A DNA stretch of 64,000 bases. Source: Kordia antarctica (lineage in GTDB: Bacteria; Bacteroidota; Bacteroidia; Flavobacteriales; Flavobacteriaceae). The notes under the pieces were generated by a model, which ran no database searches, was not told the DNA's origin, and was given only the letters and a program-made list of their open reading frames with translations. Location of the stretch: the NCBI RefSeq assembly GCF_009901525.1, contig NZ_CP019288.1:2571501-2635500 (forward strand). Reading direction: 5' to 3'. The position numbers and the translations under genes were made by a program. Below are positions 9,531 through 17,226 of the stretch, piece after piece (within the stretch, counting starts at the first letter, position 1; each line of letters starts with the position of its first letter).

Positions 9531-9562
9531 AAAAAAGCAGACGTACGTACGAGTCTGCTTTC
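9531..9562 (-). terminator. Terminator downstream of AraC-type gene
   Basis: On the minus strand AGCAGAC pairs with GTCTGCT around an alternating CGTACGTAC loop and is followed by eight T. It lies about 150 bases behind the AraC-type stop codon and is flanked by the same 23-base sequence as the terminator at 8644. The rest of the 9413-9715 gap (about 300 bases) shows no gene; the promoter for the two small genes must lie in 9413-9530. Confidence 0.75.
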
Positions 9563-9715
9563 TGATGCCAAATGAATTATTTCATTGGGACTTTAACTAA
9601 CTGATTAATAGCCATACAAATATGATTACGTATCAATCATATATAGTTATATAGTTGTGCAATAATATTACATATATCACTGATTTTTTACTCAACTAAA
9701 CACACGATAAATAGG

Positions 9716-10276
9716 TTATAAATTCTCTAGATTGCTCTTTCTTTTTTCGCTAATCTTTTTGTAAAATGAAGGCGTTTGCCCTGTTACTTTTTTAAATTGA
9801 TTGGATAGATGCGCTACGCTGCTATAATGCAGTCTATAGGCTATTTCGGTAAGATTTAATTCATCATAGAGTATGAGCTCTTTGGCTTTTTCTATTTTAT
9901 GCTTTATGATGAAATGTTGTATGGTAATACCATTGACTTCGGAAAATATATTTGACAAGTATGTGTAATCATAATCTAATTTTTTACTAATAAAATCTGA
10001 AAAGTTTACTCTTGGTACTTCATCAGAATAGTGTATCATTTCTATAACTATGGTTTTTATCTTATCGATAAGAATACTTTTTTTATCATCTAATAATTCC
10101 AAACCAGACACCGCTAAATTTAATTTCAGTTTTTCCTTTACCTCATCAGTAATGTTCTCATTAATTTCAATCATACCAAGTTGAATGCTTGTATATTGTA
10201 ATCCTAGCTTTTCTATTTCCAGTTTTACCATGAGTTTACATCGTAAGCTTACCATGTATTTGATATATAATTTCAT
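9716..10276 (-). CDS. AraC family helix-turn-helix regulator
   Basis: I place the start at the ATG at 10274-10276 because the family begins MKLYIKYMVSLRCK; an upstream in-frame ATG at 10318 would add 14 residues. Residues 75-180 hold the two helix-turn-helix units of AraC proteins: FISKKLDYDYTYLSNIFSEV for the first, and LNLTEIAYRLHYSSVAHLSN followed by QFKKVTGQTPSFYKK for the second. The short N-terminal part (about 75 residues) is typical of a flavobacterial group annotated as AraC regulators without a sugar-binding domain. Targets are unknown. Confidence 0.85.
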   Translation of the reverse strand: MKLYIKYMVSLRCKLMVKLEIEKLGLQYTSIQLGMIEINENITDEVKEKLKLNLAVSGLELLDDKKSILIDKIKTIVIEMIHYSDEVPRVNFSDFISKKLDYDYTYLSNIFSEVNGITIQHFIIKHKIEKAKELILYDELNLTEIAYRLHYSSVAHLSNQFKKVTGQTPSFYKKISEKRKSNLENL

Positions 10277-10523
10277 TGTTGAATCTGACTTTCTGTAATG
10301 TACCTTTAAATCTACCATTACAATGAGATTCCGTTGAAAATGTGGCTTACATAAAAATATAACCGTTGTACCAATCCATAAAAATCAACAAAATCAATTT
10401 ACAGAAAGGACTTTTTCAGGTTTTTAGAAGATGGAAATTGCCGAAATATTAGATGTCGTTTGTGCCTTTCAACTGCGCTCAAGATAAACTTAAGCAGGAA
10501 TCAATTAAAATACTAATCTATGG

Positions 10524-10543
10524 ATTCCCACTTTCGTGGGAAT
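10524..10543. repeat. REP-like palindrome
   Basis: ATTCCCAC-TTTC-GTGGGAAT forms a perfect 8-bp stem, followed by GAC. Same family as the palindromes at 20147, 21167, 30655, 30743 and 30783. Lies just behind the E1 gene on the minus strand. Confidence 0.75.
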
Positions 10544-10567
10544 GACTACTTAAATATACACACAAAC

Positions 10568-12640
10568 TTAGTAGTTCATCAACTCCGCAATCTTTGCTTT
10601 TACTTTTTCTGTAGATGGAATCATCGTTTGCTCCAATATACTATTTAGTGGAATTGCTGGCATATTTTCTGAACCAATAATCATGACGGGCGCATCTAAA
10701 TATTTGAAACATTTCTCCTGTATCATTCCGCACAAAGCACGTGCAAACGAATTATTTACAGGTTCTTCGGTGACAACTAAACACTTTCCTGTTTTCTTTA
10801 CAGATGTAATAATCGCTTCTTCGTCTAGCGGAAATAACGTTCGTAAATCAATGATTTCAATGTTTTCACGTTGTCCTTCCGAAGCATTCATTGCCCAATG
10901 CGTTCCCATTCCGTAGGTAATCATCGTCATGGTTTCTTTCTCGTCTTGCTTCCAAATTTCCTGCAATACATTTGCTTTTCCAAAAGGCAACACATAATCT
11001 TCTGAAGGTTCTACCGAAGTTGCACCTTTTGTTCCTGGCACTTTTGACCAATACAATCCTTTATGTTCTAAAATCACCACAGGATTTGGATCTAAATATG
11101 CCGCTTTCATCAAGCCTTTTAAATCGGCTCCATTACTTGGATATGCAATTTTAATTCCTCTAATATTTGTCAACACAGATTCTACTGAAGATGAATGATA
11201 TGGTCCGCCACTTCCATACGCGCCAATTGGTACACGTAAAATCATGGAAACTGGCCATTTTCCGTTGGATAAGTAACACGAGCGACTCACCTCCGTAAAT
11301 AACTGATTGAGTCCAGGCCAAATGTAATCGGCAAACTGAACTTCCACAATTGGCTTCAATCCAACGGCACTCATTCCTACGGTAGAACCAACAATAAAGG
11401 CTTCTTGAATTGGTGTGTTGAAAACTCTATCATCGCCAAATTTCTGCGCCAATGTTGCTGCTTCACGGAAAACACCTCCTAAACGTCCACCAACATCTTG
11501 TCCGTATAACAAGCATTCTTTGTCTTTGCGCATGATTTCTTCTACGGCAAACAAAGCACAATCTACCATGACGACTTTATCTTCACGTTCAGGACTTCTT
11601 TCTCCTTGCTCGGAAGTAATTGGTGTTGGTGCAAAATCGTGTGTAAATAAATCTGCTGGTGTTGGATCTTCTGCTTTTAAAGCTTCTTCAAAATCTGCTT
11701 TCACTTGCGTGATTGCGTCCTTTTCTATTGTTGAAATAGCTTCCGCTGAAAAACCATTGTCTACTAATTGCTGTTTGATAACTGGATACGGATCACGCGA
11801 ACGTGCTTCTTCCAAATCGTCCCGATACCATTCCATGCGCACACCAGAAGTATGATGATTGAGCAACGGAACTTTTGCATGAACCAATATCGGACGCCGT
11901 TCTTCTCGAATGGTTTTGATTACTTTCTCAAGTGTTTCATAACTTTCAATAAAGTTTGCGCCATCAATAGAAATTGCGTCGAGTCCTTTGAATCCTTCTG
12001 CATATTCTGCGGCATTTTGCGCTCTGGTTTCTGCGGCATTCGCCGAAATATCCCAACCGTTATCTTGTACTAAATATAATATTGGCAATTGCTTTAAAGC
12101 CGCCATTTGAAACGCTTCTGCAATTTCTCCTTCCGTAACTGAAGCGTCACCTAATGAACAAACCGTGATTGGTTTTAAATCGCGTGTTTCGTCAAATGGA
12201 GAATTTTTTGCAGCCTGGTCTTCAATGCCTTGAACTTCTTTATATTTCATTCCCATTGCCGCACCAGTTGCAGGAATAGTTTGCATTCCTGTTGCTGACG
12301 ATTGATGTGGGATTTTTGGTTTATCTGCCTCTTTTAAACTAGGATGACAATAATACGTTCGTCCACCAGAAAAAGGATCGTCTTTTTTAGCGAGTAATTG
12401 CAACATTAAATCATACGGACGCATTCCGATAGAAAGTAACATGGCGTCATCACGGTAATACGGAAAAGCATAATCTTGTGGCACTAATTGCATTCCTAAT
12501 GCACATTGAATAGCTTCATGTCCGCGCGAAGTTGCATGCACATATTTGGAAACTTGCTTAAAATTATCTTCGTATAAAGTTGTCATCGCTTTGGCAGTGC
12601 AGAGCAATGAGAATCCTTTTTGTAGTGTTTCTTTTTTCAT
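10568..12640 (-). CDS. Branched-chain 2-oxo acid dehydrogenase E1, alpha and beta fused
   Basis: Thiamine-diphosphate-dependent E1 decarboxylates branched-chain 2-oxo acids and passes the acyl group to lipoyl-E2. Residues 1 to about 330 match the alpha subunit, with the TPP motif GDASVTEGEIAEAF ending in QDNGWDIS and HHTSGVRMEWYRDDLEEARSRDP. Residues 350-690 match the beta subunit, with CALFAVEEIMRKDKECLLYGQDVGG, GVFREA, TPIQEAFIVGSTVGMSAVGL, VEVQFADYIWPGLNQL and RVPIGAYGSGGPYHSSSVES. In most bacteria these are separate genes; the fusion is common in Bacteroidota. The aminotransferase and E2 follow upstream on the same strand, supporting valine/leucine/isoleucine breakdown. No E3 gene lies nearby. 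Confidence 0.92.
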   Translation of the reverse strand: MKKETLQKGFSLLCTAKAMTTLYEDNFKQVSKYVHATSRGHEAIQCALGMQLVPQDYAFPYYRDDAMLLSIGMRPYDLMLQLLAKKDDPFSGGRTYYCHPSLKEADKPKIPHQSSATGMQTIPATGAAMGMKYKEVQGIEDQAAKNSPFDETRDLKPITVCSLGDASVTEGEIAEAFQMAALKQLPILYLVQDNGWDISANAAETRAQNAAEYAEGFKGLDAISIDGANFIESYETLEKVIKTIREERRPILVHAKVPLLNHHTSGVRMEWYRDDLEEARSRDPYPVIKQQLVDNGFSAEAISTIEKDAITQVKADFEEALKAEDPTPADLFTHDFAPTPITSEQGERSPEREDKVVMVDCALFAVEEIMRKDKECLLYGQDVGGRLGGVFREAATLAQKFGDDRVFNTPIQEAFIVGSTVGMSAVGLKPIVEVQFADYIWPGLNQLFTEVSRSCYLSNGKWPVSMILRVPIGAYGSGGPYHSSSVESVLTNIRGIKIAYPSNGADLKGLMKAAYLDPNPVVILEHKGLYWSKVPGTKGATSVEPSEDYVLPFGKANVLQEIWKQDEKETMTMITYGMGTHWAMNASEGQRENIEIIDLRTLFPLDEEAIITSVKKTGKCLVVTEEPVNNSFARALCGMIQEKCFKYLDAPVMIIGSENMPAIPLNSILEQTMIPSTEKVKAKIAELMNY

Positions 12641-12814
12641 AAGATTGATCTTCCTATTTGTAGACTTCGTGTGCCTCAGTCTACTACATTTTTACTTCAA
12701 AAGCAGATTGAGGTTCTCAAAATCTACATTTTTTACTTCTTTAACACATTCTGTAAAGTCAAAACATGGTTTTTATGTGTTGCAAGTAGACTGAGGTTCT
12801 CGAAGTCTACTTTC

Positions 12815-12895
12815 CGCGTTAGGGATTGAGGCTTTGTTGGAGCTCCTCGTAGAGAGCGACTGCCGAAAGCCCGACCTTTAGGTAACGCCCAAATG
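12815..12895 (-). repeat. Structured repeat, GCGTTA...TAACGCCC family, copy 1
   Basis: On the plus strand it runs from CGCGTTAGGGATTG to GACCTTTAGGTAACGCCCAAAT, so its outer ends GCGTTA and TAACGC are inverted. Inside, GGCTTT (12830-12835) can pair with AAAGCC (12866-12871), and CTC-GTA-GAG forms a small hairpin. It occupies the 400-base gap between E1 and the aminotransferase (12641-13043), whose remainder is heptamer repeat. Copies 2 and 3 lie at 24337 and 32351, all in the same orientation. Confidence 0.7.
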
Positions 12896-12920
12896 TATAT
12901 CCCTAAATAGTATTGACCGT

Positions 12921-13040
12921 TTCAACTTTTCACTCACAACTTTTAACTTTTCACTCTTAACTTTTCACTTTCAACTTTTCACTTTTCACTTTTCACTTTT
13001 CACTTTTCACTTTTCACTCACAACTCATAACTCATAACTC
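12921..13040. repeat. Tandem heptamer repeat, ACTTTTC type
   Basis: Irregular then regular tandem copies of ACTTTTC (with AACTTTT, ACTCACA and ACTCATA variants) fill the end of the gap behind the aminotransferase stop codon. The period is seven bases. The same unit recurs at 14215-14389 and 16556-16629. Confidence 0.8.
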
Positions 13041-13043
13041 AAA

Positions 13044-14102
13044 CTACCCATTCACAGCAACCATCCAGTTATGTTTGTCTTCTAATTTCCCAGAGCGAAG
13101 TCCGTTGATTGTATCCATAACTAGTTGTCCAACAGGACTTTCGTCAGATACGTGAATTTCGGTTTCGTCGTGTCCAATAGCTTGAATCATCGCAATTCCA
13201 ACTGCAGTTCCTGTTCCAAATGCTTCTTCTAAACTTCCGTTTGCAGCAGCTTCTTTGACTTCACTTAGCGTGATAGGTCGCTGTTCTACTACATATTTAT
13301 TATCTTCTAAAATGTCGATCACACTTTTGCGTGTGATTCCGTCTAAAATGGCACCATCTAAACTTGGCGTGATGAATTTGCCGTTGATTTTGAAGAAGAT
13401 ATTCATGGTTCCAACTTCCTGAATGTAGTTGAATTCATGCGCATCTAACCACAATACTTGATCGTATCCTTTTGATTTTGCGATTTCCGTTGGACGAATT
13501 GCCGCTGCGTAGTTTCCTGCCGCTTTTGCTTCTCCAGTTCCGCCTTGAGCTGCTCTGATATATTTAGTTTCCGCGTATAGTTTGATGCGTTTTGTAAAGA
13601 ATGGCCCTGCTGGCGATGCTATGATTATGAAGTGATAACTTGTTGCCGCGCGCATTCCGATAAATGGTTCGGTTGCGTACATAAACGGACGCAAATACAA
13701 CGCACTTCCTTCTTGTGGCGGAATCCAACCGCGTTCCATGTTTACAATTTTTTTGAGTGCTGCAACGAATAAATCTTCTGGAAATTCAGGCATTCCCATG
13801 CGTCTTGCGCTGAAATTTAATCGTTTTGCATTTTCTTCTGGACGAAATAATAACGGTTCGCCTGCTGCATTTACCGTTGCTTTCATTCCTTCAAAAATGG
13901 CTTGCCCGTAATGCAACGCCATTGCTGCTGGATGCGTTGGAATCATTGCCAACGGTTGAATTTTTGGCTGTTGCCATTTTCCATCTTCATACGAACAAAT
14001 AAACATGTGATCGGTAAAGGTGGTTCCTAATGGAATATTCTCAAAGTCTAATTGTGAGGCTCTGGATTCGGTGGTTTTTGTGACGTGTATGTTTTGTGAC
14101 AT
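13044..14102 (-). CDS. ilvE: Branched-chain amino-acid aminotransferase
   Basis: PLP-dependent fold-IV transaminase that interconverts Leu/Ile/Val and their 2-oxo acids with glutamate/2-oxoglutarate. The 352-residue length and motifs fit the mitochondrial-like type II group: LHYGQAIFEGMKA near residue 65, RPEENAKRLNFSARRMGMP, the lysine region GGTGEAKAAGNYAAAI (Schiff-base lysine), VLWLDAHEFNYIQEVGTMN and DGITRKSVIDI. Encoded between E1 and E2 of the oxo-acid dehydrogenase on the same strand, so it probably feeds that complex in the degradative direction; a role in biosynthesis is also possible as no other ilv gene is present. Confidence 0.93.
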   Translation of the reverse strand: MSQNIHVTKTTESRASQLDFENIPLGTTFTDHMFICSYEDGKWQQPKIQPLAMIPTHPAAMALHYGQAIFEGMKATVNAAGEPLLFRPEENAKRLNFSARRMGMPEFPEDLFVAALKKIVNMERGWIPPQEGSALYLRPFMYATEPFIGMRAATSYHFIIIASPAGPFFTKRIKLYAETKYIRAAQGGTGEAKAAGNYAAAIRPTEIAKSKGYDQVLWLDAHEFNYIQEVGTMNIFFKINGKFITPSLDGAILDGITRKSVIDILEDNKYVVEQRPITLSEVKEAAANGSLEEAFGTGTAVGIAMIQAIGHDETEIHVSDESPVGQLVMDTINGLRSGKLEDKHNWMVAVNG

Positions 14103-14175
14103 TGTTTCGTTGTTTGTTGCTGGTTGCTGGTTGCTGGTTGTTGGTTGTTGGTTGTTGGTTGTTGGATTATAGTCG
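14103..14175. repeat. Tandem heptamer repeat, GCTGGTT/GTTGGTT type
   Basis: Just upstream of the aminotransferase start there are three GCTGGTT units followed by several GTTGGTT units. From 14215 to 14389 further ACTTTTA/ACTTCTC seven-base units follow up to the E2 stop codon. No gene or clear promoter is visible in the 287-base gap. Confidence 0.75.
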
Positions 14176-14389
14176 CTTTGCTCCTTTATTGTTGATTTGT
14201 TTATTCGTTAATTCGTTTTTCACTTCTCACTTTTAACTTTTAACTTCTTCTACTTTTGTTAATTTGGCTGTTGACAACGTAAACTTTTAAACTTATAAAC
14301 ACTTTTTACTTGTCTATTATTTGTTGATTTGTCTATTCGTTTTTCACTTCTCACTTTTAACTTTTAACTTTTAACTTTTAACTTCTAGT

Positions 14390-15694
14390 TTAGATTTTCC
14401 TTTTCGGATCAAATGCTTCTAAGTAATCACCAACTTTTCGCAAGAATGATCCGCCGAGATATCCGTCAACAACTCTGTGGTCAAAGGATAATGAAAGATA
14501 CATCATACTTCGAATAGCGATTTCGTCTCCGTTTTCTGTCGTGATGACTTCAGGACGCTTTTTGATGATTCCTAATGCTAAAATTGCAACTTCTGGTTGA
14601 TTGATAATTGGTGTTCCCATGAGACTTCCAAAGGTTCCAACATTCGAAATAGTGAAGGTGCTTCCTTGAATTTCTTCGGGTTTGAGTTTGTTTTCGCGAG
14701 AAGCGTTTGCTAAGTGATTTACCTCAGCAGCCAATCCTTTTAGGTTTTTTTCGTCTGCATTTCTCACCACAGGAACGATTAAGTTTCCACTTGGTAATGC
14801 CGTTGCCATTCCGATATTGATGTCTTTACGTTCAATGACTTTTTTGCCATCTTCCGAAACCGAAGCGTTGATTCCTGGAAAGTCTATGACTGCTTTTGCG
14901 ACAGCTTCTACGAATAATGGTGTGAACGTTAATCGTTCGTTATATTTTTCTTGGAACGGAATTTTGCTAGTATTTCGCCAGTTTACCATATTGGTAACAT
15001 CTATTTCAATGTACGCGGTAACGTGTGGCGATGTGTGTTTGGAATACACCATGTGATCCGCGATCATTTTTCGCATGCGATCCATTTCCACGACAGTGTC
15101 ATGACCTTCTACATATTTGATTGGCGGCGGATTGTAACTACTTTTGGCAACTTTTGGCTGCGCTTGTGGACGACTTGCCAACGGATATTGTCTATTTTTC
15201 AAATAATTGAATACATCACTTTTACGAATCCGACCTTCTGCGCCAGTTCCAGAAATGCTTTGCACTTCCTCAATAGTCATGTTTTCCTTTTTGGCAATAC
15301 TGACAATTAACGGAGATAAAAATGCATCAGGGTTTGAAGAATATTGAATATCCAATTTTGAATGATGAACCGTTGAAGTTTTTGCTTTTGGTTCTCGAAG
15401 AGTTTCTTTTTTTACTTCATCATTCGCTGTTTCTTGTTCAATATTCGCTGTTTCAGAAGCATCAATAAGCGCAATTATTTCTCCAACAGGAACGATATCA
15501 TTTGGTTGAAAACGAATTTCGGTAATCACACCTGTACATGGCGATGGAACTTCAGAATCAACTTTATCTGTCGCTACTTCTAAAATGGTTTCGTCAATTT
15601 CAATCGTATCTCCAACATTTTTCAACCAACTTATAATAGTGGCTTCCGAGATACTTTCTCCCATTTTGGGCATTTTTACTGATATGATAGGCAT
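14390..15694 (-). CDS. 2-oxo acid dehydrogenase E2, lipoyl acyltransferase
   Basis: The core of the branched-chain oxo-acid dehydrogenase complex: it accepts the acyl group on a lipoyl arm and transfers it to CoA. Residues 1-75 are one lipoyl domain, with the modified lysine in EVATDKVDSE. Residues about 130-165 are the peripheral-subunit-binding domain (LSPLIVSIAKKENMTIEEV...GAEGRIRKSDVFNYL). Residues 200-434 are the catalytic domain with LTFTPLFVEAVAKAV and the HxxxDG site SFDHRVVDGYLGG. Linkers between domains are rich in Glu, Thr and Pro. It is the first gene of the minus-strand block (E2, aminotransferase, E1) and is divergent from an Lrp-type regulator 187 bases away. Confidence 0.93.
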   Translation of the reverse strand: MPIISVKMPKMGESISEATIISWLKNVGDTIEIDETILEVATDKVDSEVPSPCTGVITEIRFQPNDIVPVGEIIALIDASETANIEQETANDEVKKETLREPKAKTSTVHHSKLDIQYSSNPDAFLSPLIVSIAKKENMTIEEVQSISGTGAEGRIRKSDVFNYLKNRQYPLASRPQAQPKVAKSSYNPPPIKYVEGHDTVVEMDRMRKMIADHMVYSKHTSPHVTAYIEIDVTNMVNWRNTSKIPFQEKYNERLTFTPLFVEAVAKAVIDFPGINASVSEDGKKVIERKDINIGMATALPSGNLIVPVVRNADEKNLKGLAAEVNHLANASRENKLKPEEIQGSTFTISNVGTFGSLMGTPIINQPEVAILALGIIKKRPEVITTENGDEIAIRSMMYLSLSFDHRVVDGYLGGSFLRKVGDYLEAFDPKRKI

Positions 15695-15881
15695 GAGCGA
15701 GTATGTGTTTTACTTTTCAAGATAAAGAACTAAAATACTGTTTTTTGTCTTTACAAAAGCGAATACACTACAATAGGTTTTCATTAATAGTGTTTTATTC
15801 TTTATATTTGATTTTTTATTGCGTTTTTTTCTTTTACAAACTACTTAACACAGTTTTTATATAATTTTTATCCGAATAGTT

Positions 15882-16349
15882 ATGAGATTAGATCAAATCG
15901 ATTTGAAGATTTTAAAGTTGCTACAAACCAATAGTAATCGTACAACCAAGAGTTTGGCGGAAGAACTTCAAATGTCTACAACGCCAGTTTTTGAGCGAAT
16001 TAAAAAACTTGAAAAAGAAGGTTATATTGATAATTATGTTGCGTTGTTGAATGCGAAGAAGTTAGGCTTGAAACAAACTGTTTTTATCGGACTTACGTTA
16101 CAAGGTCATACGCGCAGTTATTTGGAGAAGTTTGTGAAACAGATTAATGAGTTTCCAGAAGTGGTAGAATGTCATCGTATTGCTGGAAATTTTGATTATT
16201 TGCTAAAGTTAGTAGTCGAAGACGTCGAAGCCTACGAGAAGTTTATCATTACAAAGTTGACACTATTACCATATTTGGGAAGTGTGCAGAGTTATGTCGC
16301 GTTATCCAAAGGGAAACAAACGCATGAATTGAATTTGGAAGGTTTGTAG
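15882..16349 (+). CDS. Lrp/AsnC family transcriptional regulator
   Basis: A 155-residue protein with the standard Lrp design: an N-terminal winged helix (MRLDQIDLKILKLLQTNSN, recognition helix around TTPVFERIKKLEKEGYI) and a C-terminal RAM/ligand-binding domain (VVECHRIAGNFDYLLKLVVE, LLPYLGSVQSYVAL). Lrp proteins sense amino acids. It is divergent from the E2/aminotransferase/E1 block, so control of that block by a branched-chain amino acid is likely, as in the BkdR system of Pseudomonas. That link is inference from position. Confidence 0.9.
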   Translation: MRLDQIDLKILKLLQTNSNRTTKSLAEELQMSTTPVFERIKKLEKEGYIDNYVALLNAKKLGLKQTVFIGLTLQGHTRSYLEKFVKQINEFPEVVECHRIAGNFDYLLKLVVEDVEAYEKFIITKLTLLPYLGSVQSYVALSKGKQTHELNLEGL

Positions 16350-16355
16350 GGTTTT

Positions 16356-16512
16356 TTGGTTGTGTGTTGTTTGTTGCTTGTTGTTTGTTGCTTGTTGCTT
16401 GTTGCTTGTTGCTTGTTGCTTGTTGCTTGTTGCTTGTTGCTTGTTGCTTGTTGCTTGTTGCTTGTTGCTTGTTGCTTGTTGCTTGTTGCTTGTTGCTTGT
16501 TGCTTGTTGCTA
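16356..16512. repeat. Long tandem heptamer repeat, TTGCTTG type
   Basis: About 18-20 uninterrupted copies of TTGCTTG (with a few TTGTTTG units at the left end) begin seven bases behind the Lrp stop codon. Open frames across it on both strands are repeat artefacts. This is the most regular tandem array in the window and lies in a 360-base gap without a gene. Confidence 0.9.
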
Positions 16513-16555
16513 AAAAACAATTTTTAATGCAAAATTCAATATTTATTTATAATTT

Positions 16556-16630
16556 CTTTTCACTTTTCACTTTTCACTTTTCACTTTTCACTTTTCACTC
16601 ATCACTTTTCACTCATCACTTTTCACTTTT
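16556..16630. repeat. Tandem heptamer repeat, ACTTTTC type
   Basis: Eight to ten units of CACTTTT, with CACTCAT variants, in the same gap as the TTGCTTG array and before the VOC gene. Same unit as the repeat at 12921. Confidence 0.8.
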
Positions 16631-16711
16631 TGTTGTTCTCGAATGCGCTCGAACTGACAGAAATCAAGTTTTGTATTTTAGTTTTATTAGAATAAGTAGT
16701 ATTTTTAAGTT

Positions 16712-17131
16712 ATGATAGATTTTAAACTCGATTTTTTAGATCATGTGGCAATTAACGTGAAAGATATGAATGCTTCGGTTGCTTGGTATGAAAAAGTACT
16801 AGGTTTGAAACGTTATCAATCGCCAAAATGGGGCGAGTTTCCTATTTTTATGCTGTCTGGTAAAACTGGAATTGCGTTGTTTCCGGCAAACTCAAATGAT
16901 CCAAAATTAGATTTGGCTTCTAATAATGTGAAAATTGATCACTTTGCGTTTCAAGTCAGTCAGGAATCATTCGCGAAAGCGAAACAACATTACCAAGATT
17001 TAGGATTAACATTTACAGTGAAAGATCATCATTATTTTCATTCGATTTATACAGAAGATTTAGATGGACATGTAGTAGAATTGACTACTTTGGTTGTGGA
17101 TGAAGATGCCTTTTATAAGCAAAAGATATAG
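16712..17131 (+). CDS. VOC superfamily (glyoxalase/dioxygenase-like) protein
   Basis: A 139-residue single VOC module with two beta-alpha-beta-beta-beta halves. The first half begins LDFLDHVAINVKDMNASVAW with a possible metal histidine; the second has KIDHFAFQVS. The last strand YTEDLDGHVVELTTL carries the glutamate that usually completes the metal site. Proteins of this kind include glyoxalase I, fosfomycin resistance enzymes and small dioxygenases; the substrate cannot be told. It stands alone, with an inverted repeat (TTACGG/CCGTAA, 17168-17183) downstream. Confidence 0.85.
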   Translation: MIDFKLDFLDHVAINVKDMNASVAWYEKVLGLKRYQSPKWGEFPIFMLSGKTGIALFPANSNDPKLDLASNNVKIDHFAFQVSQESFAKAKQHYQDLGLTFTVKDHHYFHSIYTEDLDGHVVELTTLVVDEDAFYKQKI

Positions 17132-17226
17132 TTGATATTAAAAGTCATTTGATACATAATCAACAGATTACGGAAACCCGTAAGTTTTAATCTATTTATC
17201 ATTCTATTTTTGGGTAAAATCCCAAA

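Noticed and set aside
16356..16512. Possible CRISPR-like array
   Set aside because: Unit of seven bases without spacers; it is a simple tandem repeat. No cas gene in the window.
16302..16715. Long open frames on both strands across the TTGCTTG array (72 and 119 codons)
   Set aside because: They translate the heptamer array (repeated CCLLLVV or QATSNK units) and have no conserved part; a repeat with a unit free of stop codons gives this automatically.
17168..17183. TTACGG-AAAC-CCGTAA as strong terminator of the VOC gene
   Set aside because: The stem is short and only four T follow; could equally be an operator of the channel gene. Not listed as a feature.
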